Positions 1 through 8,458 are shown, counted from the first letter of the stretch. The stretch: 64,000 nt of DNA from G963665925 sp963678925 (GCA_963678925.1 OY787533.1:4526001-4590000); one strand, 5' to 3'. The notes: generated from the sequence alone by a model not told the origin. Numbers and translations: made by a program.

Positions 1-165
1 TTCCATACATTCCTGGTGTTCGTGGATTGCCTTCAACTCCAGGAGGACTTGCTCAAGCAGGCTATAGACGTCGTCGAGTGTCTTTTCGCCTTGAGCGCCC
101 TTTCTAAACTGCATACTGCTGCTAATGTGATACGGGTTTCCAACCTGATCATGTTTCATTTTCAT
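1..165 (-). CDS. Partial CDS, unknown protein (N-terminal 55 residues)
   Basis: An open frame runs from ATG at 165 to the window edge on the minus strand. An excellent ribosome binding site (AAGGAGGT, 179-172) lies six bases before this ATG. An ATG at 171 directly abuts the SD and is too close to be the start. The visible peptide begins MKMKHDQVGNPYHISSSMQF and continues as a charged, helical-looking stretch rich in Leu and Glu. I recognise no family. A plus-strand frame over the same bases (16-204) has no SD and is judged a shadow. The gene is divergent from cbiZ and the two share a 159-base intergenic region. Confidence 0.6.
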   Translation of the reverse strand, partial: MKMKHDQVGNPYHISSSMQFRKGAQGEKTLDDVYSLLEQVLLELKAIHEHQECME

Positions 166-324
166 GTGCATACCTCCTTGAAACACTCTATACCCAAAGA
201 TTAATGATCCATTTGTAAAAGTTTAAAAAGTGCGTTACAATGATTGCGTTTGTAATACCCCTATTCATAACAGTTGCACTCAACAAACAGGATGAATACA
301 AGATTACTAAAGTGGTGAGCATAT

Positions 325-1401
325 ATGGAAAATCAGAAAAAAAGACTCAATAACGGTGATGTTATAGCTTTTAGCAGCAGATCCATGGTCTATAAGACCC
401 TTGAAAATAGAAAAGTACTTTCGACCTCGCCCTTAAACGGTGGTGTTCGAGAAGATATCCAAACTGTATTCAATTATGATGAAACACCGCCAAATGGACA
501 GTGGTGCAAAATGAAAGCCGATACTTATGAAGACCATTTGAAGATTGTTTCAAAAGATCTGGGACTGGATCCAGCATATACAACGGGCCTTTCAACAACG
601 GCGCACGTAAATCATAGTGCTGTAAGGCACGCGCTTTATCACGGTTCTCAAATTTCTGTCGTTTGCACAGCAGGACTGGATGTAAATGCTTCCAGAGCTG
701 GTGAACCCGCAGGCTTTGACGAGGTGACCTACACGCCAGATTGTCATAAGGGAACGGTTAACCTGTTTCTTTTTGCAGATTTCAACCTTCTAAATGGCAC
801 AATGGCGCGTCTGCTTGTCACAATGACAGAAGCCAAAACAGCCGCCATACAGGCACTTAACATCCGCAGCAGCTTTTCCGACAATCTGGCTACAGGTTCT
901 GGAACAGACGGCATTGTTGTCGTGTGTTCCCCTGGTGCAGAAATTCTGCTAAGCAATGCTGGAACACATTCCAAATTTGGTGAGATTGTCTCAAACCTTG
1001 TTAGAGATGCTGTTAAGGACGCCCTCTTCAAGCAGACAGGTCTCGATGCAAAGCGACAGACATCTCTCAGTGCGCGTCTCAAAGGCTATGATCTGGAGAC
1101 CTGTAATTTAGAGAAGGTACCACTAGAGATACACGACAATCACTTGATTCCAGTAACGTCAATGGCACTTCGATTAATAGAGGAAGTACAGTGGGGACTC
1201 TTGACAGTACCCATGGGTCTTGCCGGGCTCGAGCTTTTGCGCAATACCCCTGTAGATGGGCTGCACGAAAAGCCAGATCTTGCGCTTCCTGAAAGTCCAG
1301 ATGCTTTCAAGGCCTATGTTTTGGCTTATTTGAAGTCCTTATATGCCCTATCCGAAAGCGCTCATGATTTTCAAATGATTTCGGAAGAAAATACAAACTG
1401 A
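325..1401 (+). CDS. cbiZ: Adenosylcobinamide amidohydrolase, CbiZ family
   Basis: CbiZ cleaves the aminopropanol arm of adenosylcobinamide to give adenosylcobyric acid, which lets cells remodel scavenged corrinoids. The 358-residue product carries the family signature in the middle: a TGSGTDGIVVV segment followed by NAGTHSKFGEIVSNLVRDAV, which matches the conserved GT-D and GTH-K-GE blocks of the CbiZ (DUF105) family. It has no signal peptide or membrane segment, so it is cytoplasmic. The start at 325 is preceded by a weak GGTGAG about seven bases upstream. The gene stands alone with a bidirectional terminator behind it, and no other cobalamin genes are in view, so remodelling partners must lie elsewhere. 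The family call is firm; the exact corrinoid substrate is inferred. Confidence 0.85.
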   Translation: MENQKKRLNNGDVIAFSSRSMVYKTLENRKVLSTSPLNGGVREDIQTVFNYDETPPNGQWCKMKADTYEDHLKIVSKDLGLDPAYTTGLSTTAHVNHSAVRHALYHGSQISVVCTAGLDVNASRAGEPAGFDEVTYTPDCHKGTVNLFLFADFNLLNGTMARLLVTMTEAKTAAIQALNIRSSFSDNLATGSGTDGIVVVCSPGAEILLSNAGTHSKFGEIVSNLVRDAVKDALFKQTGLDAKRQTSLSARLKGYDLETCNLEKVPLEIHDNHLIPVTSMALRLIEEVQWGLLTVPMGLAGLELLRNTPVDGLHEKPDLALPESPDAFKAYVLAYLKSLYALSESAHDFQMISEENTN

Positions 1402-1450
1402 TTCGCAAATACTGCAAGCCCTTTTAGGTCAGAACATTTGTCAATTTAAA

Positions 1451-1491
1451 AAATACCACCTGTCAATCTCAATCTTTGTCAGGTGGTATTT
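1451..1491. terminator. Bidirectional rho-independent terminator between cbiZ and MBL gene
   Basis: AAATACCACCTG (1451-1462) pairs perfectly with CAGGTGGTATTT (1480-1491). It has T-rich sequence on both sides, so it can end both the plus-strand cbiZ and the minus-strand hydrolase transcripts. Confidence 0.85.
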
Positions 1492-1550
1492 TATATGACC
1501 TTATGTCTAGTGAAGAAACATGCAGTTTTACTCTTACAGGATCTTTATTC

Positions 1551-2546
1551 TTACAGGGGCTTTATGCAGTAGTATATGTGGTCTTCTACCGTGTGGCGTT
1601 CAATAACCCCCGCACCTCTCAAGTATTCCAAATGACTTGTCGCTTCACCAGCAGCAAACCATTTTTGTGCCACAGGGAAATCGGTCCAGTTGTTGGCGCT
1701 GATGCTCCATGTCATTTGCGCAGCCACATCGTATGCGGTGCACATGCCTTGGGTCCTTAGAATTTCAGTGGCTTCTTCAAGGCGGTCCTCATGATGGGCA
1801 ATAAGCTCTGAAATTCGCGCATAACAATCTCCTATGGATTCTCTATGCGCAGAAAGCGTATGCTTTATTTTCAAATTTTCAACCTTCTGAAGGCTCTCAA
1901 AATAGTCCTTCAAGGAATGATCGTCTGTCTCCCAAGCCGTTATATTGGGCGAAATGTCAAATATGATATGGTCTCCACTAAATAATAGCTGTGCTTCAGG
2001 ATCATACAGACACATATGTCCCGGCGTATGCCCCGGTGTTTCAATACATGTAAATGTGCGCGCACCGACAGTCAGCGTATCGCCATCATGCAGCACTTCC
2101 GGCTCGAACCTGTCAGGAATCAGTGTAGATGCCGGATTGCTCTTGCTCAGCTCTTCCAGTTCCTCAGCAGAAAACCCATTTTGCAGGGAACGCTGGTCTA
2201 GCCGCGCCCAGTAGTCAGGGTCAAAAAACTGGACCATGTACTTGCTGTCCTTTTCACTCATATATATTTTCGTAGACTCAGAAGCAATCCTGCTGACAAG
2301 TCCAGTATGGTCGCTATGCAGATGTGTTATGAATATATCGGTTTTAGCCATATCGACGCCAAGCCCGTCCAGTTCGCCCTTTAGTATTTCATAGCAATAA
2401 TCCAGATTAAAGGCCGTGTCTATAATCAAGTTTCGCTCTCCACCCTTAATAAGATATACATTGATATTTTTAAGGGGATTCCGAGGCAGTGGTACCTTGA
2501 TTGTATAAATGTCATCAAAAATTTCTCTTGTGATTTGTGAGTCCAT
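1551..2546 (-). CDS. MBL-fold metallo-hydrolase with C-terminal winged-helix-like domain
   Basis: The 331-residue protein carries the zinc-binding signature HLHSDH at about residues 95-100, with a GHTPGH histidine around 170-180, an FSGDH aspartate near 195 and an SAHRE histidine near 237. These are the usual metal ligands of the metallo-beta-lactamase fold. The C-terminal ~80 residues are helical and resemble the winged-helix tail found in LACTB2-like hydrolases. Such proteins hydrolyse thioesters, phosphoesters or lactones, and the substrate cannot be read here. The start is supported by AGGAAGGAC just upstream of 2546. It is a single-gene unit ending at the terminator shared with cbiZ. Confidence 0.85.
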   Translation of the reverse strand: MDSQITREIFDDIYTIKVPLPRNPLKNINVYLIKGGERNLIIDTAFNLDYCYEILKGELDGLGVDMAKTDIFITHLHSDHTGLVSRIASESTKIYMSEKDSKYMVQFFDPDYWARLDQRSLQNGFSAEELEELSKSNPASTLIPDRFEPEVLHDGDTLTVGARTFTCIETPGHTPGHMCLYDPEAQLLFSGDHIIFDISPNITAWETDDHSLKDYFESLQKVENLKIKHTLSAHRESIGDCYARISELIAHHEDRLEEATEILRTQGMCTAYDVAAQMTWSISANNWTDFPVAQKWFAAGEATSHLEYLRGAGVIERHTVEDHIYYCIKPL

Positions 2547-2685
2547 AGTTTGTCCTTCCTATTATGTATCAGTACCTTTACCTTTAAGCTTAATACCAGT
2601 AGTTTCCCATATACTAGCAATTATATCAGATTTCATAGACTATGTTTAAAACAATGTATGCACTATAGAGACTCGCCCTAAACAA

Positions 2686-2728
2686 CAAACAGCAGCCAGT
2701 GGGAATATCCCCTACTGACTGCTGTTCT
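2686..2728 (-). terminator. Rho-independent terminator of the DGSG-repeat gene pair
   Basis: On the minus strand a long stem (arms 2726-2709 and 2703-2688, with only G-U type deviations) closes on a short loop and is followed by TGTTGTTT. It lies about 40 bases after the stop of the minus-strand gene ending at 2767. Confidence 0.75.
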
Positions 2729-2766
2729 ATTTGTATTTCCATATATACTTTTCTTCGAGCTACTTT

Positions 2767-3273
2767 CTATTTGTTAAATCCATTGCCATTCTGTGCGCCT
2801 GAACCGGATCCATCACGAAGGCCATTTCCGCCTGCGCCGCGTGCATTAAAGCCTGAACCGTCGCGTAAGCCTGTGCCTTGACCCATGCCATAGCCTGAAC
2901 CATCATGCAGCTCCAGCTTCAAGCCATCTTTTGCGCCTGGTGTGCCGTCACAAGCTTCCATTTGAGCATACATTGCGTCTGCCTGGTCTTGTGTAATTGT
3001 CCCGTCTTCAAGAAGGTCGGCGATTCTGTCTTTATTGAAAGCCTGCATTGCTGTACTGAATGCATCGTATGTTCCCGCTTCTTCAGAAAGTTCACCAAAT
3101 GTTTGATCTGTTGCATGTCTTAGTTCATATGCCTCTTCAACACTAATGCCATTAGCCTCTGCATAAATGTCTGCTGGTCTTTGTGGTGTATCTGCAAATG
3201 TTGGAACCATCATACCTGCTGCGATAATACCTGCTACTGCAAAACTCATTACACGCTTCATTGATTTAGTCAT
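2767..3273 (-). CDS. Secreted glycine-rich DGSG-repeat protein (paralogue A)
   Basis: The 168-residue product starts with a clear signal peptide: MTKSMKRVMSF, a hydrophobic core, then a PTFA-D cleavage site near residue 27. The mature part has a helical acidic segment with the phrase IADLLEDGTITQDQADAMYA, then CDGT, then a low-complexity Gly/Asn-rich tail. The tail contains three copies of a Leu-(His/Arg)-Asp-Gly-Ser-Gly motif. The middle resembles short DUF2680-like Firmicute exported proteins, which I state only as a resemblance. AAAGGAG lies nine bases before the start. It is a paralogue of the next upstream gene, sharing the leader peptide layout, the IADLL..GTIT block, the CDGT motif and the DGSG repeats. 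Function is unknown. The single cysteine and the acidic glycine repeats could suit metal or surface binding, but this is speculation. Confidence 0.8.
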   Translation of the reverse strand: MTKSMKRVMSFAVAGIIAAGMMVPTFADTPQRPADIYAEANGISVEEAYELRHATDQTFGELSEEAGTYDAFSTAMQAFNKDRIADLLEDGTITQDQADAMYAQMEACDGTPGAKDGLKLELHDGSGYGMGQGTGLRDGSGFNARGAGGNGLRDGSGSGAQNGNGFNK

Positions 3274-3331
3274 TTTAATTCTCTCCTTTTCTAATCGAAT
3301 ATCGTTTCACATCCCTTTTGATGTGTTTGAC

Positions 3332-3405
3332 TTTGTTTATCTTGATTACATGTTACGCTTCTTTTGTCACAAGTTTGTGTCAGTTCTAAGTATCTTTTGT
3401 GTCAG
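3332..3405 (-). promoter_or_regulatory. Conserved promoter/operator element of paralogue A
   Basis: Read on the plus strand, this region holds a 20-bp block (3332-3351), then TGTCAC at 3365, TGTGTCAG at 3376 and TGTGTCAG at 3398. The half-sites are spaced 11 and 22 bp apart. Exactly the same parts with the same spacings occur upstream of paralogue B at 3822-3895. Half-sites on one helix face fit an OmpR-type response regulator or a similar tandem-binding activator. The outer site overlaps the end of the upstream gene region. Confidence 0.55.
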
Positions 3406-3408
3406 TTC

Positions 3409-3765
3409 TTAATTTGCACGTCCATTTCCTTTTTCTTGACCTGCGCCCGAACCGTCTTTAAGATTAAGTGCTTCAGGTGTTCCACTTCCGTCAAGGTTAT
3501 TGCCTTCTCCAAATGCCCCACCATTTCCATCTTTAAGTTCCAGTCCGAGAATCTGCAGAGATTCCTGCGTTCCATCACAGTTTTCAAGATTGTCATAAAT
3601 GAGTGCAGCCTCTTCCACTGTAATTGTTCCAGATGCCAGAAGGTCAGCTATACGTTCTTCTGTCATTTGCGGGGTCACTACATCTGCAAATGCAGGAACG
3701 CCAATGCCCACTGATACGATACCTACAAGTGCAAGTCCCATTAATCGATTCATTTTCTTAGTCAT
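3409..3765 (-). CDS. Secreted glycine-rich DGSG-repeat protein (paralogue B)
   Basis: This is a shorter version of the downstream paralogue, 118 residues from the chosen start. It has a signal peptide (MTKKMNRLMGLALVG, cleavage after VPAFA), the IADLLASGTITVEEAALIYD block, CDGT, and three Leu-(Lys)-Asp-Gly-(Ser/Asn)-Gly repeats. An ATG at 3771 gives two more residues. I prefer 3765 because the SD AAGGAGAG is then at normal spacing, and because paralogue A has ATT instead of ATG at the aligned first position and must start at the second site. The pair is a tandem duplication that includes the promoter. Function is unknown; both are predicted to be exported. Confidence 0.8.
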   Translation of the reverse strand: MTKKMNRLMGLALVGIVSVGIGVPAFADVVTPQMTEERIADLLASGTITVEEAALIYDNLENCDGTQESLQILGLELKDGNGGAFGEGNNLDGSGTPEALNLKDGSGAGQEKGNGRAN

Positions 3766-3821
3766 TTTCATTCTCTCCTTTTTCCTCTCACTATGGTTTC
3801 ACCGTCTACGTTGTGTTTGTG

Positions 3822-3895
3822 TTTGTTTATCTTGATTACATATTAAAGAGGTATTGTCACAGCTGTGTGTCGGATTGAGGGAGATTTTGTGACAG
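3822..3895 (-). promoter_or_regulatory. Conserved promoter/operator element of paralogue B
   Basis: It carries the same 20-bp block (3822-3841, beginning TTTGTTTATCTTG), then TGTCAC at 3855, TGTGTCGG at 3866 and TGTGACAG at 3888. Every interval is identical to the element upstream of paralogue A, while the sequence between the half-sites differs. This points to selection on the half-sites rather than only a recent duplication. Confidence 0.55.
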
Positions 3896-3912
3896 GTGAA
3901 TTTGGGGAAATA

Positions 3913-3941
3913 AAAAACTGACTCGGTTAGAGTCAGTTTGA
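3913..3941 (-). terminator. Terminator downstream of the LysR gene
   Basis: AAACTGACTC (3915-3924) and GAGTCAGTTT (3930-3939) form a perfect 10-bp stem with a five-base loop. On the minus strand it is followed by TTTTTTATTT. It sits about 100 bases after the LysR stop. Between the two, 3957-4006 holds a short tandem duplication of CTCCCATCATTTT-type sequence. Confidence 0.75.
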
Positions 3942-4043
3942 ATAATCTCAGTATTTTCTCCCATCATTTTCTTCCATAATTTACTCCCATCATTTTTTTC
4001 CATAGAGACTATGAATCTTCTCTACAGATATGGAAAACGTACT

Positions 4044-4910
4044 TTATCGGTACTGCATATACTCCATAAACTTCTGTACTGCTTTAGAAGCTGCCTTTTT
4101 ATCCCTAAAGGCTATGGCAATCGTTCTATATGCAGGCTTGTCCAGTTCCTTTTCAACAATGTCATAAGGTTTCCGCCTTAGAATCAACTGTGGCAATATG
4201 CTAATGCCCAGCCCGCTTTCAACCATGGACATAATAGCGTAGTCCTCCCATGTTGTAAATCGTACATTGGGTTTTATTCCACTTTCTTCAAAGATTGCGG
4301 ATACCTCCACATTGGTGCCCTTCTCCAGTAATATAAAGGGATCATTACATAATGCTTCTGTTGGAAAGACCTCACAAGTTTCTAATGGATGCCCTTTAGG
4401 CAAGATGACCAGCAGCTTGTCACGCTCCATAAATATGGTTTCGAAATTTGGCCGTGTTGGCAGTTTAACAAAACCAAAATCTACACGTCCATCTGCGATC
4501 CAACTTTCGATTTCTGAGTAGTCTCCAATGAGCAGTTCAAAGTCTATGTTGGGATAGTCTTTCTGAAAGGCCTTTATGATATTGGGCAGCCAGTGCGTCG
4601 CCACACTTGAAATAGTCCCAATACGAATAAGTCCTGATTGAAGACCATTGAGTTCATCTACCTGGATTTGAAGCTTATCGTACTCTTCACATACCCTTTG
4701 GGCATAGGGCAAAAGTTTATGCCCGTCGGAAGTAAGGCGAACCCCTGCACGACTTCTTTCAAGAAGAGAAACTTTCCACTCCTTCTCCAGATCATTTATC
4801 ATCCTACTTACACCAGACTGGGAATAATGCAGTATTTCTGCAGCTTTGGTAAAACTCCCATACTCCACTGTTTTTACAAATGCCATATACTTGAATATGT
4901 TTGCATCCAT
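4044..4910 (-). CDS. LysR family transcriptional regulator
   Basis: This 288-residue regulator has an N-terminal winged helix-turn-helix (FVKTVEYGSFTKAAEILHYS then QSGVSRMINDLE, first ~60 residues) and a C-terminal periplasmic-binding-like effector domain (IRIGTISSVATHWLP onward). The open frame extends to an ATG at 4937, but that ATG has no SD. The Met at 4910 follows AAGGGTG at acceptable spacing and gives the normal LysR N-terminus. It is divergent from an EamA-type transporter, and a palindrome lies between them. The usual inference is that it controls that transporter. The ligand is unknown. Confidence 0.88.
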   Translation of the reverse strand: MDANIFKYMAFVKTVEYGSFTKAAEILHYSQSGVSRMINDLEKEWKVSLLERSRAGVRLTSDGHKLLPYAQRVCEEYDKLQIQVDELNGLQSGLIRIGTISSVATHWLPNIIKAFQKDYPNIDFELLIGDYSEIESWIADGRVDFGFVKLPTRPNFETIFMERDKLLVILPKGHPLETCEVFPTEALCNDPFILLEKGTNVEVSAIFEESGIKPNVRFTTWEDYAIMSMVESGLGISILPQLILRRKPYDIVEKELDKPAYRTIAIAFRDKKAASKAVQKFMEYMQYR

Positions 4911-4947
4911 TTGAAGCGTCACACCCTTCATTTGCATGAGATTTTGT

Positions 4948-4969
4948 AATGTTTAATATGATAAACATT
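4948..4969. promoter_or_regulatory. Inverted repeat, candidate LysR operator
   Basis: AATGTTTA (4948-4955) and TAAACATT (4962-4969) form a perfect 8-bp inverted repeat with a six-base centre, placed between divergent lysR and eamA starts. Position and symmetry fit a LysR-type box. Confidence 0.5.
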
Positions 4970-5036
4970 CGCTATTGTCATTCTTCTTATTATGTTATAT
5001 TTTCTGTATAAATTTTTCAATAGCGAGGTCATCAAA

Positions 5037-5939
5037 ATGAAATCATCACTCAAAAAATACCTTATAGCCCTACTGCTCTTTGGCTCAAACGGCATTATTG
5101 CTAGTTTTATTGGACTCACAAGCTACGAAATTGTGTTTATGCGTTCCTTTTTCGGATGCATTTTACTCTTAGCACTTTTCAAGCTGTCAAAACATAAAAT
5201 GACTGCCTTCCACCATAAAAGGGACTTACTTTTCATTGCCCTCTCTGGCGTTGCCATGGGTGCCGACTGGCTCTTTCTTTATGAAGCCTTTACCTATATT
5301 GGCGTGAGCCTGGGGATGCTGATCAACTACTTTGGGCCTGTTATTGTTGTGGCCCTGTCACCCATCATTTTCAAAGAAAGGCTTACCCTTCACAAAGTGT
5401 TTGCCCTGTTTTTAGCGATTGCTGGTGTTCTACTGATAAGCGGACAAATAGGTGGTGACAGTACGGCGCTCATCGGTCTTTTCTTTGCAATCCTATCCGC
5501 TTTTTCATACGTAGGCATTGTGATATTCAACAAGCTTTCCAAGAACGTTTCAGGTTTCGAAAATGCAACAATCCAGCTCTTCTTCACCCTCCTGACCGTT
5601 TCAATATACATGTGGTTCAAGCAAGGCTTCCAAATACAAGTGCTCACAGCGGACTGGCTTCCAATACTCTGGCTCGGCCTTGTGAACACAGGCATAGGAT
5701 GCTACCTGTATTTTTCATCTATTGGAAAGCTGCCTGTTCAGACGGTTGCCATTTGCGGTTATTTGGAACCCCTATCCGCAGTGCTCTTCTCTGTGATTGT
5801 ACTTAAGGAATCACTTGAGCCGATTCAGCTTCTAGGGGCTGGGTTTATTATTGGGGGCGCCCTGCTTGGCGAAGGGGTGTTTGGTAAGGGCATGAAGACT
5901 GGGAAGACTGGTCGGGGTGTTGTTTTGAGTGGGAACTAG
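5037..5939 (+). CDS. EamA/DMT-family transporter
   Basis: The 300-residue integral membrane protein has about ten hydrophobic segments arranged as two EamA repeats, the layout of drug/metabolite transporter (DMT) exporters. Typical cues are FGPVIVVALSPIIFKERLTL closing the first repeat and LEPLSAVLFSVIVLKESL in the second. The track frame begins at 4992, but the GAGGT at 5023-5027 serves the ATG at 5037, giving MKSSLKKYLIALLLFG. The substrate (amino acid, metabolite or drug) cannot be told. It is divergent from a LysR regulator, the common arrangement for exporters of this family. Confidence 0.88.
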   Translation: MKSSLKKYLIALLLFGSNGIIASFIGLTSYEIVFMRSFFGCILLLALFKLSKHKMTAFHHKRDLLFIALSGVAMGADWLFLYEAFTYIGVSLGMLINYFGPVIVVALSPIIFKERLTLHKVFALFLAIAGVLLISGQIGGDSTALIGLFFAILSAFSYVGIVIFNKLSKNVSGFENATIQLFFTLLTVSIYMWFKQGFQIQVLTADWLPILWLGLVNTGIGCYLYFSSIGKLPVQTVAICGYLEPLSAVLFSVIVLKESLEPIQLLGAGFIIGGALLGEGVFGKGMKTGKTGRGVVLSGN

Positions 5940-5964
5940 AATCAATGCCTCCATTGTCAATTAG

Positions 5965-6014
5965 AAAAAGTGTAAGTCTTAAGCACGGATGCGGTGCCTA
6001 AGACTTACACTTTT
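5965..6014. terminator. Bidirectional terminator
   Basis: AAAAGTGTAAGTCTTA (5965 onward) pairs with TAAGACTTACACTTTT (ending 6014), extended by GCAC/GTGC near the loop. A- and T-runs flank it on both sides. It separates the convergent eamA-type gene and the flavoprotein gene. Confidence 0.9.
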
Positions 6015-6026
6015 CTTATTCTGCTT

Positions 6027-8447
6027 CTATAGCTCGTCGACAGCAGTCTTTCCTGCAATTCTGCCAAAGGTGAAGATATCTGTCAAGGCATTCCCGCCAA
6101 GGCGGTTGCCTGCATGGATTCCTCCTGCAACCTCACCCGCGGCGTAGAGATTTGTAATCGGATTACCTGTTTCATCCAGTACACGTCCAGATGTATCAAT
6201 CTTAAGTCCGCCCATAGTATGATGCACTGCCGGTTTTCTAGGTGTGGCATAGAATGGCGCTTTCTCAACTTTTAAGTCAAAGGTATCCTTATGGAATTCG
6301 GGGTCAGCACCTGCTTCAACATATGCGTTGTATTTCTTCACCGTCTCTGAAAGCACTTCAGGATCCATGCCCACTTTCACAGCAAGCTCCTCCAGTGTAT
6401 CCGCTCTGAACAGTCTGCCTTCCTCTACCTGAAGATCAATCTTTTCCTGGCTTGTATTGGCTGCCGTCTTCTTGATTTCATCATCTGCTATGAGATAGAA
6501 GAGACCACCTTGCTCGATTGCTGCCTTAGTCAAGACATCTCTTCCCGAAAACTCATTGACGAATCTTTTGCCTTCTGTATTGACGATGACGAAGTTTTCC
6601 GGCGGCACTTGAAGCCCGCTGAAGAGTTCGCCAGTTTCAGGGTCAGAAACAGGCATCATTTGCGTAAAGCCCATGCCCGTAAGAGCAGCACCCACTGATT
6701 GACCCAGGAGGATGCCATCGCCTGTCATCGCATAGGAGTTTGTCGTTCTGATGTTGTCGTCAATTTCTTTCCAGTAAGTGTTGTACTCTTTGAGCATCTT
6801 GGTATTGGCTCCGAAACCACCACTTGCAAGAACAACTGCTTTTGCATGAACTGTGACCTTTTGGCCATTCTCTCCAGTTGCTATAACACCTTTTATTTCA
6901 CCATCTTCAATAATGAACTCTTTTACAGGACTGTCTGTAATGATTTTTCCTGAGTTCTCTTCAACATATTTTTTCAGGGCAAGGATAAAATCCGTCCCAT
7001 AGCTCTTAACGGGCTTATGTCCACGACGCCAGAGTGCGCCGACCGGTGCAAATACAATGTTCTTATCATACTCAACACCTATTTCTTCAAGCCAGTTGAC
7101 ACTTTCCAGAGCGCGGTCCGTAAGGATTTTCACGAGATCATATTGACCATAGATGCTATTGCCGTGAAGGTCTGTTCGCTTGCCGCCAAAGTAGGTCTGC
7201 ATTCTGTGAAGCAGTGGCGAGTCAAAGAGATGGCCTTTTTGTGTCGCAAATTTTTCCTTGTATGCTGCATATTCTGTTTTAAGTGTATTGAAGTCCTCTA
7301 AGTACTCTGTATGAATTAGGCTTTCATCTGTATCCAGCAAGGCTTCAATTGTAGCTCTCTCACCTGGATTTTCATCAAAATTCAGTTGCCACTTTGGATT
7401 TGCCGCATTGACAGGACCCCCTGAACGGATGGTATTGCCCCCTACCGCTGGATATTTTTCAACGACGATGGCACTTGCACCACCTTGCAGGGCTGTTGCT
7501 GCAGCACTAAGACCCGCACCACCGCCACCAACAATGACAACGTCACATGTGTACTCTTCGTCTTCTCTGTTCAAGCTGCTCGGTGGTTTAGGACGTCTCT
7601 TTAAAATATCCGGATTCACCCCAGCAAGCTTGATGGCTTTTGCAACCCCATCAAGAACCGCATTACTGGTTTCTGAAGCGCCTGAAAGTGCATCTACATT
7701 CAAGGTTTGACCCTCAATGATTCTATCGGGAATTCTTACAAATACCACATCGGCAAGGCCTTCTGTCTCACCCTCTGTGTCAATCTCAATGTTTTCGATT
7801 CTCTTCTCACTGAAGGTTACCTTCATCGGCAGGCTGCCGCCATGGCCTAAGGTACTGACTTCATAATCCCCCGGATTGAAAGTGAATTCTTCCTCTTCGT
7901 TGAGCAGGTTTGAAATTTTTGCAAACCGCATAAAGCGCAAAAAGCATATTTCCAGGAAATCAACGGTTCTTTCATTGTTCAGATTACCATTATCATCAAA
8001 TGCCTTATGGGCACTCCCAAGCAGGAATTCATAGCCCGGCATCACATTGGCATCGACACCCGGCGCGTCCAGAATTTGACGCAGGTGCAGCTGGGCACGT
8101 GAGGACCCCTGTACATCTTTAGACGCCCCCAGGATCATGACCGGTTTTCCAACCAGCGGATGAAGCTCGAAGCTAAGCCACTCAATAAGACTTTTGAGGC
8201 TCGACGGAATCGAGTGGTTGTACTCCGGTGTTGCGATAATCACGCCATCGCTCTCTGTAATTTTATCGTTGAACATCTGCAGGACATCACTGTAGGACTG
8301 GTCGTCTGACTGATTGAACATGGGTACGTCTGCGATGTCAAGAATTTCAATTTCCGCTTTGGATTCAAAGTATTTTTTCATGAACTGAAGGAGTGAACGA
8401 TTGTATGATTTCTTCGCACTCGTTCCAGCAATCGCTATAAATTTCAT
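6027..8447 (-). CDS. Three-domain flavin-dependent fumarate reductase-like (enoate) reductase
   Basis: The 806-residue cytosolic protein joins three modules. Residues ~1-185 are an NADPH-dependent FMN reductase-type flavodoxin fold (ATPEYNHSIPSSLK signature). Residues ~190-275 are an FMN_bind domain whose DALSGASET motif is the ApbE flavinylation site; its last Thr would carry covalent FMN. From ~300 onward comes an FAD-binding fumarate reductase/flavocytochrome c catalytic domain (VVIVGGGGAGLSAAATAL; ends GNRLGGNALTDIFTFGRIAG). This architecture is known for soluble NADH:fumarate, acrylate and cinnamate reductases. The frame opens at 8471, but the SD TAGGAGAG points to the ATG at 8447. That SD overlaps the stop of the upstream FMN reductase gene, so translation is probably coupled. 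An apbE gene lies 1.7 kb away. The substrate is unknown; an unsaturated acid is likely. Confidence 0.88.
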   Translation of the reverse strand: MKFIAIAGTSAKKSYNRSLLQFMKKYFESKAEIEILDIADVPMFNQSDDQSYSDVLQMFNDKITESDGVIIATPEYNHSIPSSLKSLIEWLSFELHPLVGKPVMILGASKDVQGSSRAQLHLRQILDAPGVDANVMPGYEFLLGSAHKAFDDNGNLNNERTVDFLEICFLRFMRFAKISNLLNEEEEFTFNPGDYEVSTLGHGGSLPMKVTFSEKRIENIEIDTEGETEGLADVVFVRIPDRIIEGQTLNVDALSGASETSNAVLDGVAKAIKLAGVNPDILKRRPKPPSSLNREDEEYTCDVVIVGGGGAGLSAAATALQGGASAIVVEKYPAVGGNTIRSGGPVNAANPKWQLNFDENPGERATIEALLDTDESLIHTEYLEDFNTLKTEYAAYKEKFATQKGHLFDSPLLHRMQTYFGGKRTDLHGNSIYGQYDLVKILTDRALESVNWLEEIGVEYDKNIVFAPVGALWRRGHKPVKSYGTDFILALKKYVEENSGKIITDSPVKEFIIEDGEIKGVIATGENGQKVTVHAKAVVLASGGFGANTKMLKEYNTYWKEIDDNIRTTNSYAMTGDGILLGQSVGAALTGMGFTQMMPVSDPETGELFSGLQVPPENFVIVNTEGKRFVNEFSGRDVLTKAAIEQGGLFYLIADDEIKKTAANTSQEKIDLQVEEGRLFRADTLEELAVKVGMDPEVLSETVKKYNAYVEAGADPEFHKDTFDLKVEKAPFYATPRKPAVHHTMGGLKIDTSGRVLDETGNPITNLYAAGEVAGGIHAGNRLGGNALTDIFTFGRIAGKTAVDEL

Positions 8448-8458
8448 CGTATTCTCTC

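Noticed and set aside
16..204. Plus-strand frame of 62 codons at the left edge
   Set aside because: The minus-strand gene ending at the window edge has a perfect SD at 179-172; the plus frame has none.
180..324. Cobalamin riboswitch upstream of cbiZ
   Set aside because: The 145-base region is too short and shows none of the conserved cobalamin-box segments.
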